From Veillonella seminalis (lineage in GTDB: Bacteria; Bacillota; Negativicutes; Veillonellales; Veillonellaceae): a stretch of 64,000 nucleotides of DNA. The first letter of the stretch is position 1. Each line of letters starts with the position of its first letter. The notes under the pieces were generated by a model. That model saw nothing but the letters and a program-made list of their open reading frames with translations, searched no databases and was not told the origin of the DNA. Shown piece by piece: positions 17,026 to 25,365 of this stretch. Location: positions 62,001 through 126,000 of the forward strand of contig NZ_RQUZ01000008.1 of assembly GCF_003992065.1 (NCBI RefSeq), read 5' to 3'. Position numbers and translations under genes: made by a program.

Positions 17026-17178
17026 TTACGATTCAAGCTGTCTTTTTCTATAATTTTCCTTAAAATCGGCAACAGAAATCCAGCCATTAATTTCAAACAA
17101 GCTGTCTTCTACCTCGATGAATTTCATAAATCGTTTTTTCTGTATTTCTTTATATTCTTCTGATTCTATCTGCTTCAT
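17026..17178 (-). CDS. Small hypothetical protein, 50 aa
   Basis: Not recognised. The translation (MKQIESEEYKEIQKKRFMKF at the start, ending YRKRQLES) is charged and probably helical, with a hydrophobic GWISVADF segment. It has no Cys, signal or membrane segment. A good AAGG site lies 7 nt before the ATG. The C-terminal part GWISVADFKENYRKR has the look of a small DNA- or protein-binding domain. It sits alone in a gap between tRNA-Thr and the TPM gene, flanked by hairpins. It may be a remnant or a small regulatory protein. Confidence 0.5.
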   Translation of the reverse strand: MKQIESEEYKEIQKKRFMKFIEVEDSLFEINGWISVADFKENYRKRQLES

Positions 17179-17199
17179 AATCTAACCTTCTAATTAACG

Positions 17200-17257
17200 G
17201 ACGCCATATCATTTCCTTACGCAAACAAACAGCAAGGAAGAATATGGCGTCTTTTTT
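17200..17257 (+). terminator. Long hairpin with T run, between small ORF and TPM gene
   Basis: GACGCCATAT and ATATGGCGTC pair exactly, with an inner TTCCTT/AAGGAA pair; TTTTTT follows on the plus strand. No plus-strand gene is obvious upstream, so it may instead serve the minus-strand TPM gene. Confidence 0.6.
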
Positions 17258-17305
17258 ATTTTCCTATTCTATTTTTACTGAACTCATAAAAAATCACTTT
17301 ATTTT

Positions 17306-18103
17306 TTACCAGCCTCGGCCGGCACCACCGCCACCGCCGGAGCCGCCGCCAAAACCACCGCCGCGACCGCTGCCGCCGCCGAACCCGCCACGACCTCCGC
17401 CGCCACCGCCGCGGAAGATGAACATGGTGAGCAACATGCGTGTCAGTTCACCGCGAAAGAGTGTCATATCAATCAATAGGAATATAATAATCCCGCCACC
17501 GATGAGCAATATCTGCCACCAAGACAACTCAATCGTGTTATCATCCTGCGTCTGTTGTGGATTCTGATTCTTTTTACCGATGTCCGGATATATGATTTGA
17601 GCCGTTTGCCATACAGTTCTCACTATGCCCGCTCCATATTCTCCCTGACGAAAGCTCGGTATGGCATAGGTGTCCAATAATTGACCGATTTTGGCATCAT
17701 TTAAATCGCCTTCCAAGCCATAACCTACGGTGAGAAATATCTTCTTATCTTCCGTAGCTACAGCCAGCACAAAACCATCATCTTTACCGCTGTGACCTAC
17801 GCCCCAACCACGCAATACATTAAGGGCATAATCTGATGGTGCCGCATCACCGAAGCTTGGCACTACGACGACCGCCAACTGCCCTTTACCGGAACGATCA
17901 AGCTGTGTGCCGATGGCATTGATAGTTTGTATCTCTTTCGTCGACAATACTTTGGACTGATCGACTACATACTGGCCGGCCGGCGGTTTAGCCGGTATAT
18001 CGGCTGCCTGAACTACCAACGCATTCAAAGCGACAATGGCCGTGACCATTAGCATCATGATGATTCTCAAAATGCTGTTTTTACGCATTATCCTCGTCAT
18101 CAC
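17306..18103 (-). CDS. TPM-domain membrane protein (YgcG-like), secreted domain and Gly-rich tail
   Basis: A 265-residue protein with an N-terminal signal (hydrophobic residues about 13-33, cleavage near VQAAD), a TPM domain (about 40-165; VVDQSKVLS, DDGFVLAVATEDKKIFLTVGYGLEGDL, IGQLLDTYAIPSF), a membrane helix (WWQILLIGGGIIIFLLID) and a tail of nearly only Gly, Arg, Ser and Phe (about 230-265). TPM domains occur in phosphatase-like and photosystem-repair proteins; bacterial YgcG is of unknown function. TPM genes usually accompany lemA, as here, 80 bp upstream. The two products probably act together at the membrane. Confidence 0.88.
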   Translation of the reverse strand: MMTRIMRKNSILRIIMMLMVTAIVALNALVVQAADIPAKPPAGQYVVDQSKVLSTKEIQTINAIGTQLDRSGKGQLAVVVVPSFGDAAPSDYALNVLRGWGVGHSGKDDGFVLAVATEDKKIFLTVGYGLEGDLNDAKIGQLLDTYAIPSFRQGEYGAGIVRTVWQTAQIIYPDIGKKNQNPQQTQDDNTIELSWWQILLIGGGIIIFLLIDMTLFRGELTRMLLTMFIFRGGGGGGRGGFGGGSGRGGGFGGGSGGGGGAGRGW

Positions 18104-18184
18104 GTCCTCCTAACCTGCCGTTTTTCATACAATCGCTTGTCCTTTTACTAAAGAATTTTTCAAAACATTCTCGATAAAAGTACA

Positions 18185-18739
18185 TTAGAATTGTACTTTA
18201 GGTGCAGCTTGTGCACTCTGGTCAGCCTGGAAATAAGGTTTCTGTTGGAAGCCTAACATGCCGGCATACAAGGATGTAGGGAAAGTACGAACCTTGGAGT
18301 TATACACATTAACTTCGTCATTGTAGTCTTTGCGAGCTACAGCAATACGGTTTTCAGTACCGGCTAATTCATCCTGCAAAGCACGGAAGTTCTGATCCGC
18401 TTTTAGGTTCGGATAGTTTTCCGTAATCATAAGCAAACGACTCAAAGCACTGGATAACTCACCGTCAGCCTGAGACATTTCTTCTACCGTACGAGCACCG
18501 CCCAATTTGGCACGGGCATCAGATACAGCTTGAATAGCAGCCTGTTCATGGGAAGCATAGCCTTTAACAGTGCTTACCAAGTTTGGAATCAAATCATTAC
18601 GACGCTGTAACTGTGTTTGAACCTGCGCCAATTTATTATTAACACCTTCATCCATGCCTACCAAGCCGTTATAGCCGCTTACCACCCAAGCGCCAAAAAC
18701 TATTACAACAGCAATCAAAATGAACCAAGATTTTTTCAT
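18185..18739 (-). CDS. lemA: LemA family protein
   Basis: A 184-residue membrane-anchored helical protein. One N-terminal transmembrane helix (residues 5-22) is followed by the long LemA coiled region: YNGLVGMDEGVNNKLAQVQTQLQRR, NDLIPNLVSTVKGYASHE, AENLGTEN-type and NVYNSKVRTFPTSL motifs. The real function is unknown; LemA genes pair with TPM genes. The start at 18739 has GAGGAGG, and an upstream in-frame ATG at 18826 lies inside corA. Spacing and orientation indicate that lemA and TPM form one operon, separated from corA by a terminator. Confidence 0.92.
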   Translation of the reverse strand: MKKSWFILIAVVIVFGAWVVSGYNGLVGMDEGVNNKLAQVQTQLQRRNDLIPNLVSTVKGYASHEQAAIQAVSDARAKLGGARTVEEMSQADGELSSALSRLLMITENYPNLKADQNFRALQDELAGTENRIAVARKDYNDEVNVYNSKVRTFPTSLYAGMLGFQQKPYFQADQSAQAAPKVQF

Positions 18740-18756
18740 TAGTATCCTCCTCATAA

Positions 18757-18798
18757 TAAAAAAGTCTGCACCTGACCCAATCCATGGGCCGCGCAGAC
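18757..18798 (-). terminator. Terminator of corA-like gene
   Basis: GTCTGC and GCAGAC arms with an inner GGCCCATGG/GGGTC region, followed by TTTTTT on the minus strand. It lies just past the corA stop and before the lemA start. Confidence 0.8.
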
Positions 18799-18812
18799 AT
18801 ACATACATTAAC

Positions 18813-19769
18813 TTATAAAAAGTCATTTTTCCAAAGGAATATGCCTACAATCAATGAAAGTACCACAGAAATACCGATTACCAACGGGAAACCTTCGGCT
18901 CCCATTTCTGCAAACGGCACAGGTACGTTAACGCCCCATAGGCTGAAAATCAATGTCGGTACTGATAAGATAATCGTTACACCGGCCAAGAATTTCATAA
19001 CTAAGTTCAAGTTATTGGAAATAATAGATGTAAAAGCGTTCATCATATTCATGAGAATATTCGAATACATTTCAACCATTTCAATAGCCTGTTTATTTTC
19101 GATAATAACGTCTTCCAATAAATCTTCGTCTTCTTCATACATTTTAAGCAAATGACGGACATCTTCATGACTACGAAGGCGCAAGATACGCTCCATTACC
19201 GTACCGTTTGTTTTCAAAGCGGAGGTAAAATATGTCATGGATTTCTGTAACTCTAAGAGTTGGAAGAAGTCTTTATTTTTGGTCGTATGGCGCAATTGAA
19301 TTTCAATGTCGTCTGTACGGCGGTTGATTTGTTGCAAGTAACGCAGGAACAATGTAGCCGTGCGATACATGATTTGGAACAAAAAGCGTGTTTTTTTAAA
19401 GGTATAAAACGTCGCAACTTGATTATTTAAAAACGGATATAGCACATCCGATTCTTCAAGACACACGGTGATGAAGAAATCCGGTGTCAAAAATATACCG
19501 AGCGGCACTGTGTCGTAACTGTCACTGCCACGCAAGGCCGGAATATTGATAACAACAAAAATATAATTTTCTTCAATTTCCACGTGCGAACGTTCTTCCA
19601 TATCTAATGCCGTTTTCAAAACGTCCGTAGGGATTTCCGTCATGATATTGACGAGCGATAGCTCATCGGGGTCAGGATTCACCAAATTAATCCACGAACC
19701 CTTGCCCGCATCGGCTACTGTTAAGTCCGATACAAGCTCGCCTTCTTCATGTATATATACCGTGAGCAT
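18813..19769 (-). CDS. CorA-family divalent cation transporter, GVN variant
   Basis: A 318-residue protein of the CorA Mg2+/Co2+ family: a long cytoplasmic alpha/beta and coiled region (LVNPDPDELSLVNIMTEIPTD, IENKQAIEMVEMYSNIL) and two C-terminal membrane helices (about 250-270 and 290-310). The usual GMN selectivity motif is GVN (LWGVNVPVP). GVN variants are known in CorA relatives and may change ion choice. The start at 19769 (MLTVYIHEEG) has GGGAGG; a further ATG at 19814 is less likely. It is transcribed alone and ends in a terminator. Confidence 0.88.
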   Translation of the reverse strand: MLTVYIHEEGELVSDLTVADAGKGSWINLVNPDPDELSLVNIMTEIPTDVLKTALDMEERSHVEIEENYIFVVINIPALRGSDSYDTVPLGIFLTPDFFITVCLEESDVLYPFLNNQVATFYTFKKTRFLFQIMYRTATLFLRYLQQINRRTDDIEIQLRHTTKNKDFFQLLELQKSMTYFTSALKTNGTVMERILRLRSHEDVRHLLKMYEEDEDLLEDVIIENKQAIEMVEMYSNILMNMMNAFTSIISNNLNLVMKFLAGVTIILSVPTLIFSLWGVNVPVPFAEMGAEGFPLVIGISVVLSLIVGIFLWKNDFL

Positions 19770-19854
19770 ACGCCACCTCCCATTCATTAGCTTATACTTC
19801 ATCATATCCAACATCTAAGAGGTTCGTCAAGTCTATAAACGCGTAATTTAGAAG

Positions 19855-19909
19855 AAAAAATCGCTCTTGATAGAAATAGACGATTTTGTCTTTTCCCAAG
19901 AGCGATTTT
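19855..19909 (-). terminator. Terminator of the metal-exporting ATPase gene
   Basis: AAATCGCTCTTG and CAAGAGCGATTT pair with an AT-rich loop; TTTTTTCTTC follows on the minus strand. Confidence 0.85.
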
Positions 19910-20008
19910 GCCATACGAGGCGTTCATTTCAGTTTTTCAGCAGAATTTGAAAACTTTATCATTTTTGATGCATACTATACATCCCTGCCCCCTGTAACCA
20001 GCCAATCA

Positions 20009-22105
20009 TTATTTTTTGTACAAAATGCGGATGGAGTTCAAAATACATAAAATGGATACACCCGTGTCGGCAAATACGGCCACCCACATGTTGGCATAAC
20101 CGAAGAGGCCCATAATCATAACCAGGATTTTTACACCTAAGGCTACAACAACGTTTTGCCAAGCGATGGCAATCGTACTGTTTGCAATACCGATAGATTC
20201 AACTACAGAACTGATGCTCGGGCGCATATATACTACATCGGCTGCTTCAATTGCCGCATCGGCACCGCTACCCATGGCACCGCCCACATCGGCACCGGCC
20301 AATACAGGCGCATCATTGATGCCGTCACCGACGAACATGGTGGAACCGTACTGTTCACGAAGTTCTTTCATAACACTTAATTTATCTACCGGTAATAATT
20401 CGGCACGAACGGCTTCAACACCGGCTTCTTTAGCCATATATTCAGCACCGGCTTTGGTATCACCGGTAAGCATAATCGTATGTAAACCGCGTTTAGCAAG
20501 TTCTGCTACAGCAGATTTGGTATCTTTTTTCAAAGCATCGGCAATCAAGATTGTGCCTGCATATTGACCGTCGAGAGCCACTAAAACTTCACTGCCGTAG
20601 CTTGCCGGTTCACCATAACCTGTAATTTGTAATTCATTGAATAAGCGGCGATTACCAACAGCTACTTTGACACCGTTTACAACGCCGGTCATACCGCGAC
20701 CGGATAATTCTTCGAGTTCAGCCACTTCAGCAAGTGTTACATTACGTTTTTTAGCTTCGTTAGCAATACTTACGGCTACCGGATGCGTAGAACGCACTTC
20801 CAAAGCAGCAGCTTTAGCCAACACATCGTTTTCATCAAAACCTTGAACTGTCGCAATAGATTGTACCGCGAATTCACCGGTGGTCAAAGTACCTGTTTTA
20901 TCCATAGCGATGGCTTTAATATTGCGCAAAGCTTCCATGGATAAACCACCTTTGAAAAGAATACCTGCACGGGAACCGCGACCGATACCGGAGAAGAAAG
21001 CGAGCGGTACGCTAAGCACCAAGGCACATGGACAGCTGATTACCAAGAAAGTTAAGGCTGTGTACACCCAGTAATTCCAGTTGCCTGTAATTAAAGAAGG
21101 AATTACGGCTACCAAAACAGCCAACACAACTACGATTGGTGTATACACACGCGCGAATCGAGTAATAAAACGGTCGATACGTGGTTTAGTGGCTGCTGCA
21201 TTTTCAACGGCATCCAATACACGCGTAACCATGGAATCTTTTAATTCTTTATCGACGCGCATCAAAATGCGGCCGCTTTGATTAATACAACCGGATAAAA
21301 TTTCACTGCCCGGTTTTGCTTGAACCGGCACCGGTTCACCTGTTACAGGCGCGGTGTCAATTCGAGTGGTACCTTCGATTACAGTACCGTCAAGCGGAAT
21401 ACGTTCGCCGGCGATGACTTCGATGGTCTGACCGATGCGCACTTCTTCGGGGCTTACGACTCTAGAATTACCGTTTTCATCTACTACGCGAACTTGTTCC
21501 GGACGCATATCAACGGCATCCATAATAGCACTGCGGCTACGAGCCGTTGCTTTTTCTTCAAAATAGGTACCGATACGATAGAAGAGCATAACGCCTACCG
21601 CTTCCGGCATTTCACCGATAATTACGGCCCCCAAGGTAGCCACACTCATAAGGAAGTTTTCATCAAAAATCTGACCGGAACCGATATTTTTAATCGCATT
21701 CCATAAAACGCCCCACCCGAGCAATAAATAGGTGGCAATAAGCACTCCGAATTCAATCTCTTCCGGAATACCATCTACAAAAGCATGCACGAGCATTACA
21801 ACGATACCGATGATAATGCTTACGAGCCCACCGCCGTGAGCATGGTCGTGGTCATGATGATCATGAGCACCTTTAGCCTTACGTTCGTAAAGCTGTACGT
21901 CAACACCAGCTTCAATGGAATCACAAATTCCCTGAATTTCGGTAATCAAATCATTGGTGTCAGGCACCGTCGATGTGATTCGAAGTTGTTGTGTCCCTAC
22001 GGAAAACGAAGCCTGACTGACTGTTTCCAACTTCTTAATCTTGTCTTCGATTTTAGCGGCACAATTCGCACATGTTAAATTTTTGAGTAATAAAATGCGT
22101 TCCAT
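20009..22105 (-). CDS. cadA: Heavy-metal P1B-type ATPase (Zn2+/Cd2+/Pb2+ exporter, CadA/ZntA type)
   Basis: A 698-residue pump. Residues 1-75 form one HMA domain with CANC (Cys12, Cys15); a His-Asp stretch (HDHHDHDHAH) follows near 80-93. The membrane ion-binding motif is CPC in SCPCALVLS, the phosphorylation site is DKTGT, HP is in STHPVAVS and the hinge is GDGINDAPVLAGADVGGAMG. CPC with the C-terminal K/D residues of ZntA-type pumps and the His-rich segment point to zinc or cadmium rather than copper. The start has AAGGAG. Upstream are a strong promoter and an ArsR-type operator, so it should be induced by metal. No arsR gene lies beside it. Confidence 0.92.
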   Translation of the reverse strand: MERILLLKNLTCANCAAKIEDKIKKLETVSQASFSVGTQQLRITSTVPDTNDLITEIQGICDSIEAGVDVQLYERKAKGAHDHHDHDHAHGGGLVSIIIGIVVMLVHAFVDGIPEEIEFGVLIATYLLLGWGVLWNAIKNIGSGQIFDENFLMSVATLGAVIIGEMPEAVGVMLFYRIGTYFEEKATARSRSAIMDAVDMRPEQVRVVDENGNSRVVSPEEVRIGQTIEVIAGERIPLDGTVIEGTTRIDTAPVTGEPVPVQAKPGSEILSGCINQSGRILMRVDKELKDSMVTRVLDAVENAAATKPRIDRFITRFARVYTPIVVVLAVLVAVIPSLITGNWNYWVYTALTFLVISCPCALVLSVPLAFFSGIGRGSRAGILFKGGLSMEALRNIKAIAMDKTGTLTTGEFAVQSIATVQGFDENDVLAKAAALEVRSTHPVAVSIANEAKKRNVTLAEVAELEELSGRGMTGVVNGVKVAVGNRRLFNELQITGYGEPASYGSEVLVALDGQYAGTILIADALKKDTKSAVAELAKRGLHTIMLTGDTKAGAEYMAKEAGVEAVRAELLPVDKLSVMKELREQYGSTMFVGDGINDAPVLAGADVGGAMGSGADAAIEAADVVYMRPSISSVVESIGIANSTIAIAWQNVVVALGVKILVMIMGLFGYANMWVAVFADTGVSILCILNSIRILYKK

Positions 22106-22248
22106 TGCTGTCTCCTTATATCTTTACAGACTAAATTAATGTTAATCCCTTTGTATACGTTGCTCATCGGTCAAAGAATTCGCCTTCTTTTAAGCATCAT
22201 ATATCGCTCTAAATACGTCTTTTATATCGCCTTATTATTATTCGACAC

Positions 22249-22274
22249 AACATATGAACAACTATTCATATGTT
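22249..22274. promoter_or_regulatory. ArsR/SmtB-type metal operator of cadA
   Basis: AACATATGAA and TTCATATGTT are exact complements around a 6-bp centre. The ATATGAAC...TATTCATAT core is the classic 12-2-12 type site of SmtB/CadC/CzrA repressors. It lies directly downstream of the -10 of the cadA promoter, so a bound repressor would block transcription until metal is present. Confidence 0.75.
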
Positions 22275-22285
22275 TCTATAATTTA

Positions 22286-22314
22286 ATTATAGAGTCTTTG
22301 GAATCGCTTGTCAA
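22286..22314 (-). promoter_or_regulatory. Consensus sigma-70 promoter of cadA
   Basis: TTGACA (22309-22314) and TATAAT (22286-22291) are both exact and 17 bp apart on the minus strand. Confidence 0.88.
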
Positions 22315-22410
22315 TATAAAAATAGAAGACTATAACTATTAGATATATTCAGTAATTAATACTGAAAAATATGCATAGGCACTTATTTTACTCATTATCT
22401 CTAAAAACAA

Positions 22411-22437
22411 AAAACACAGCTTAAAAAGCCGTGTTTT
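22411..22437 (-). terminator. Terminator of the fumarase operon
   Basis: AAAACACGGCTT and AAGCTGTGTTTT pair in the transcript, followed by TTTTGTTTTT on the minus strand. Confidence 0.85.
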
Positions 22438-22583
22438 AACGTGTAACCACTTTTGTTGGAATGCAGTGTTATGTTACATTATACAGCTGAGCAACCTCGC
22501 CCTTACGGTCGAGCGAGGCTCTCAGTTATATACTATTATTAGTTTAATTCGGATATTGCTATTCGCTTATCCGACTAATGCAA

Positions 22584-23150
22584 TTAGTCTTCTTGACGAT
22601 AAGGTTCTTGACCGATTTTGTAGAAGTCATTACCTTCGCTGTCGATAACAACGATGCAAGGGAAATCTTCAACAGTCAATTCAGCCAAAGCTTCAGGACC
22701 TAAGTCACCGTAAGCAATAACTTTATAGTCTTTAATGGATTTAGCAATCAAGGAAGCGGCGCCACCAACTGCTGCGAAGTAAGTTACACCATTTTTCTTC
22801 ATGGATTCAACTACTTCTTTAGAGCGGGAACCTTTACCTACCATGCCTTTAATACCCTGATCGATCATTGTTGGGGTGTAAGCGTCCATACGACCGGAAG
22901 TTGTAGGGCCGGCTGCACCGATTGGGTCGCCTGGTTTTGCAGGGGATGGTCCAAGATAGTAAACGATTTTGTCGTGCCAATCGATAGGAAGTTCTTCGCC
23001 ACGTGCTAAAGCTTCAGTCATAACTTTATGAGCAGCGTCACGAGCACTGTAAATTTTACCGGTAATTAATACGCTATCGCCGGCTCTTAATGTTCTGGAC
23101 ACTTCTTCAGTTAAAGGTGTCGTAATATGAATAGTTTTTGATTCAGCCAT
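22584..23150 (-). CDS. fumB: Fumarate hydratase class I, beta subunit
   Basis: A 188-residue C-terminal half of the two-part iron-sulfur fumarase. Family blocks are GKIYSARDAAHKVM, GPSPAKPGDPIGAAGPTTSGRMD (20-residue limit applies; motif at about 67-90), GKGSRSKEVV and GDLGPEALAELTVEDFP. With the alpha subunit it interconverts fumarate and malate; in this metabolism it probably runs towards fumarate in a reductive branch, or towards malate from fumarate. It follows the alpha gene by 21 bp in one operon, with its own AGGGGAGG site. The subunit symbol here means the beta chain, not the E. coli FumB isozyme. Confidence 0.93.
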   Translation of the reverse strand: MAESKTIHITTPLTEEVSRTLRAGDSVLITGKIYSARDAAHKVMTEALARGEELPIDWHDKIVYYLGPSPAKPGDPIGAAGPTTSGRMDAYTPTMIDQGIKGMVGKGSRSKEVVESMKKNGVTYFAAVGGAASLIAKSIKDYKVIAYGDLGPEALAELTVEDFPCIVVIDSEGNDFYKIGQEPYRQED

Positions 23151-23171
23151 TGTTATCTTCCTCCCCTTGAA

Positions 23172-24014
23172 TTAAATGATTTCTTCGGCATGACGGCTTG
23201 CATGGCAGCAAATTGTCACGGCTACAGGAAGACCGGCAATATGGGTAGCGGCCCATTCGATGTTAACTGCTAATGCTGTAGTGGTACCACCAAGCTGAGG
23301 TCCGATACCGGTTTTGTTGATCATTTCCAACAATTCTTCTTCTAATTTAGCATATTCAGGCATATCGTTGCGTTTTTTAGTGGAACGAAGCAATGCTTTT
23401 TTGGAAAGTAAAGCTGCATAGTCCATAGTACCGCCGATACCTACACCAAGAACCATTGGAGGGCATGGGTTAGGACCTGCTTTTTTAACGATTTCCATAA
23501 CTGCATTTTTAACGCCTTCAACGCCGTCTGCAGGCACCAACATTTTTACGCCGGATTTATTTTCGGAACCGAAACCTTTAAGTTCCATGTCGATTTTAAC
23601 TTTGTCGCCCGGTACGATGCTTGTATAGATGATACAAGGAGTGTTGTTACCGGTGTTTTTACGGTTAAATAAAGGTTCTGCCACTACGGATTTACGTAAA
23701 TAACCTTCTACATAACCTTTAGCAACGCCGTCTTGAATAGCCTGCTGTAAGTCCCCACCTTCGAAATGAACGTCCTGACCTACTTCCAAGAATACGATAG
23801 TGTAACCGGTATCCTGGCAGATAGGGCGATCTTCTTCACGAGCGATTTCAGCATTTTTAATGATTTGGTCTAATACAACACAACCAACCGGAGATTTTTC
23901 TGTTTCACGACCGGCTTTTAAACCTTCATATACGTCTTGTGGTAAATAGTAAGCCGCATTTTTACACATTTGGGCTACTGTTTCCGTCACTTTTGCTACG
24001 TCGATAGTACGCAA
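23172..24014 (-). CDS. fumA: Fumarate hydratase class I, alpha subunit
   Basis: A 280-residue subunit that holds the [4Fe-4S] cluster. Likely ligands are the Cys in PICQDTGY (residue about 66), in NPCPPMVLG (about 188) and in ICCHASRHAE near the C-terminus. SENKSGVKMLVPADG and GVGIGGTMDYA are further family marks. Class I fumarases are sensitive to oxygen, fitting an anaerobe. It is the first gene of the fumA-fumB unit, with a GGAGG site. Its upstream region is a 690-bp AT-rich gap. Confidence 0.93.
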   Translation of the reverse strand: MRTIDVAKVTETVAQMCKNAAYYLPQDVYEGLKAGRETEKSPVGCVVLDQIIKNAEIAREEDRPICQDTGYTIVFLEVGQDVHFEGGDLQQAIQDGVAKGYVEGYLRKSVVAEPLFNRKNTGNNTPCIIYTSIVPGDKVKIDMELKGFGSENKSGVKMLVPADGVEGVKNAVMEIVKKAGPNPCPPMVLGVGIGGTMDYAALLSKKALLRSTKKRNDMPEYAKLEEELLEMINKTGIGPQLGGTTTALAVNIEWAATHIAGLPVAVTICCHASRHAEEII

Positions 24015-24463
24015 AGTAATCCCTCCTCAACTTAAAACGAGATTTTCTGATGACTTAATCATAGCACACATCAAGAGTGCTTTCAAACGCAGTCTATGCA
24101 GTTTAATCAAGTATTTATGTATAATGAGAACTATTCACAAAATCTTAAAAATTACGATGATTATAACACTTCAGTGACATTCGATATAGATAAAGTACAC
24201 TTGTTTTGTCATATTCAGGTATTAATATGCATAGAATATACATTTAATAACGGTCGAAAATTCCCATCCGCATAAACATTAGTCTTTTATATACCCCCTC
24301 TTACACTCTATTGCATAAACCTCTATATTTTTGTGTTAAGCACATTCGTTTTTTCTGTACACACCCATAATTCAGAGACGTACTTTTTGTACTAAATAAT
24401 TCCCTTCTATTAATTTTTCTAAAAAATCAAATTTCACAATTCCTATTTACGCGCTTCTATTAT

Positions 24464-24478
24464 TGATAATAATTACCA
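24464..24478 (-). promoter_or_regulatory. Fur-box-like site with nearby TATAAT
   Basis: TGATAAT-A-ATTACCA fits the 7-1-7 Fur motif (TGATAAT-N-ATTATCA) with one mismatch. On the minus strand a TATAAT lies immediately upstream, so iron-dependent repression of a transcript heading for fumA is plausible. Confidence 0.4.
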
Positions 24479-24614
24479 ATTATATATTTTAATTTCTAAT
24501 TTTTGACGCTCAACAAACAAAAAATCCGAACAATCCGCCCTATTTTTTGACGTTTTACGGACACCTATACTCAATCGGTATAACCTATTCACTAAATTAA
24601 TCATTAAATTAATA

Positions 24615-24648
24615 GAAAAGAGGCCCCCACACAGAGGACCTCCAAGTT
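24615..24648 (-). terminator. Terminator of narGHJI
   Basis: GAGGTCC and GGGCCTC (minus-strand sense) form the stem with an 8-9 nt loop, followed by TTTT, 55 bp after narI. Confidence 0.75.
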
Positions 24649-24702
24649 TTTTACTATATATAACTATATACGTATTATAATATCACACATTACTACCAAT
24701 TC

Positions 24703-25365
24703 TTAGCGCCGGCGATATACGATAGCGCTGCGCCACAAATACAAGAACGGGAAGCTCAAGCAATGTACCAAACGACTGAACGGGAAGATAAAGCAAACAG
24801 CCATCCACGAGAACATGTGCACCTTAAACATAATCGGTATATTGTTCATCAATTCCGGCTGCGGATGCATAATAAGCAAACTGCGGAACCATGGTCCGAT
24901 ATACTCACGATAGTTAAAAGCGCCGTCCGCATTAAGCATTGTACCTGCAAATCCCGTCAAAATAGTGAGTCCCAAGAATAAGAAGAGCCACACGTCCATG
25001 GACGATGTATTGACTTTCATATAAACGGACGTAAAACGACGTTTCATAAGAAGCAAGAAGCCTAAGATTAATAAAATCCCGGCCACACCGCCGATATAAA
25101 GAGCACCCATATGATAGAGATGTTCGTTAACACCAAACATTTCCGTTACTTCTTGAGGCACCAAGATCCCGCCTACGTGTCCTAAGAATACGAGGAGCAA
25201 TGCAAAATGGAATAAAGGACCAGCAATGCGAAGCTGTTTTTTCTCTAAAAACTCACTGGACTTCGTAGTCCACGTCCGCTCCGACACGGTATAACGAACG
25301 GCCGAACCGAATACTAAAAAGGTAAACGCAAGATAGGGTAAGGCAACCCAAACAAATTCACTCAT
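24703..25365 (-). CDS. narI: Respiratory nitrate reductase, gamma subunit (cytochrome b)
   Basis: A 220-residue membrane subunit with five hydrophobic helices, which oxidises quinol and passes electrons through two b hemes to NarH. Candidate heme ligands are the His residues in PLFHFALLLVFLGH, MHPQPELM and KVHMFSWMAV. The length is close to E. coli NarI (225). The start at 25365 overlaps the narJ stop (ATGA), a sign of translational coupling. It is the last gene of narGHJI. Confidence 0.95.
   Translation of the reverse strand: MSEFVWVALPYLAFTFLVFGSAVRYTVSERTWTTKSSEFLEKKQLRIAGPLFHFALLLVFLGHVGGILVPQEVTEMFGVNEHLYHMGALYIGGVAGILLILGFLLLMKRRFTSVYMKVNTSSMDVWLFLFLGLTILTGFAGTMLNADGAFNYREYIGPWFRSLLIMHPQPELMNNIPIMFKVHMFSWMAVCFIFPFSRLVHCLSFPFLYLWRSAIVYRRR

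Larger units (their letters stand above)
22106..22583. other. Intergenic region between cadA and fumB, with promoter and hairpins
   Basis: No gene is supported. It holds the cadA promoter and operator (22249-22314), the fumarase terminator (22411-22437) and a further stem at 22486-22527 (CTGAG-GCCTCGC with GCGAGG-GCTCAG) in the fumB 3' region. Confidence 0.6.
24015..24702. other. Long AT-rich intergenic region between fumA and narI
   Basis: No gene is supported in about 690 bp. It holds the narGHJI terminator (24615-24648) and a Fur-box-like palindrome (24464-24478) directly downstream of a TATAAT on the minus strand, pointing towards fumA. A small RNA or a long fumA leader is possible. Confidence 0.5.

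Noticed and set aside
17244-17567. Pro-rich 107-codon frame on the plus strand
   Set aside because: It is the complement of the Gly-rich tail of the TPM protein.
22139-22342. Plus-strand 67-codon frame upstream of cadA, as a possible arsR gene
   Set aside because: It has no helix-turn-helix or metal-binding pattern, no ribosome site, and covers the cadA promoter.
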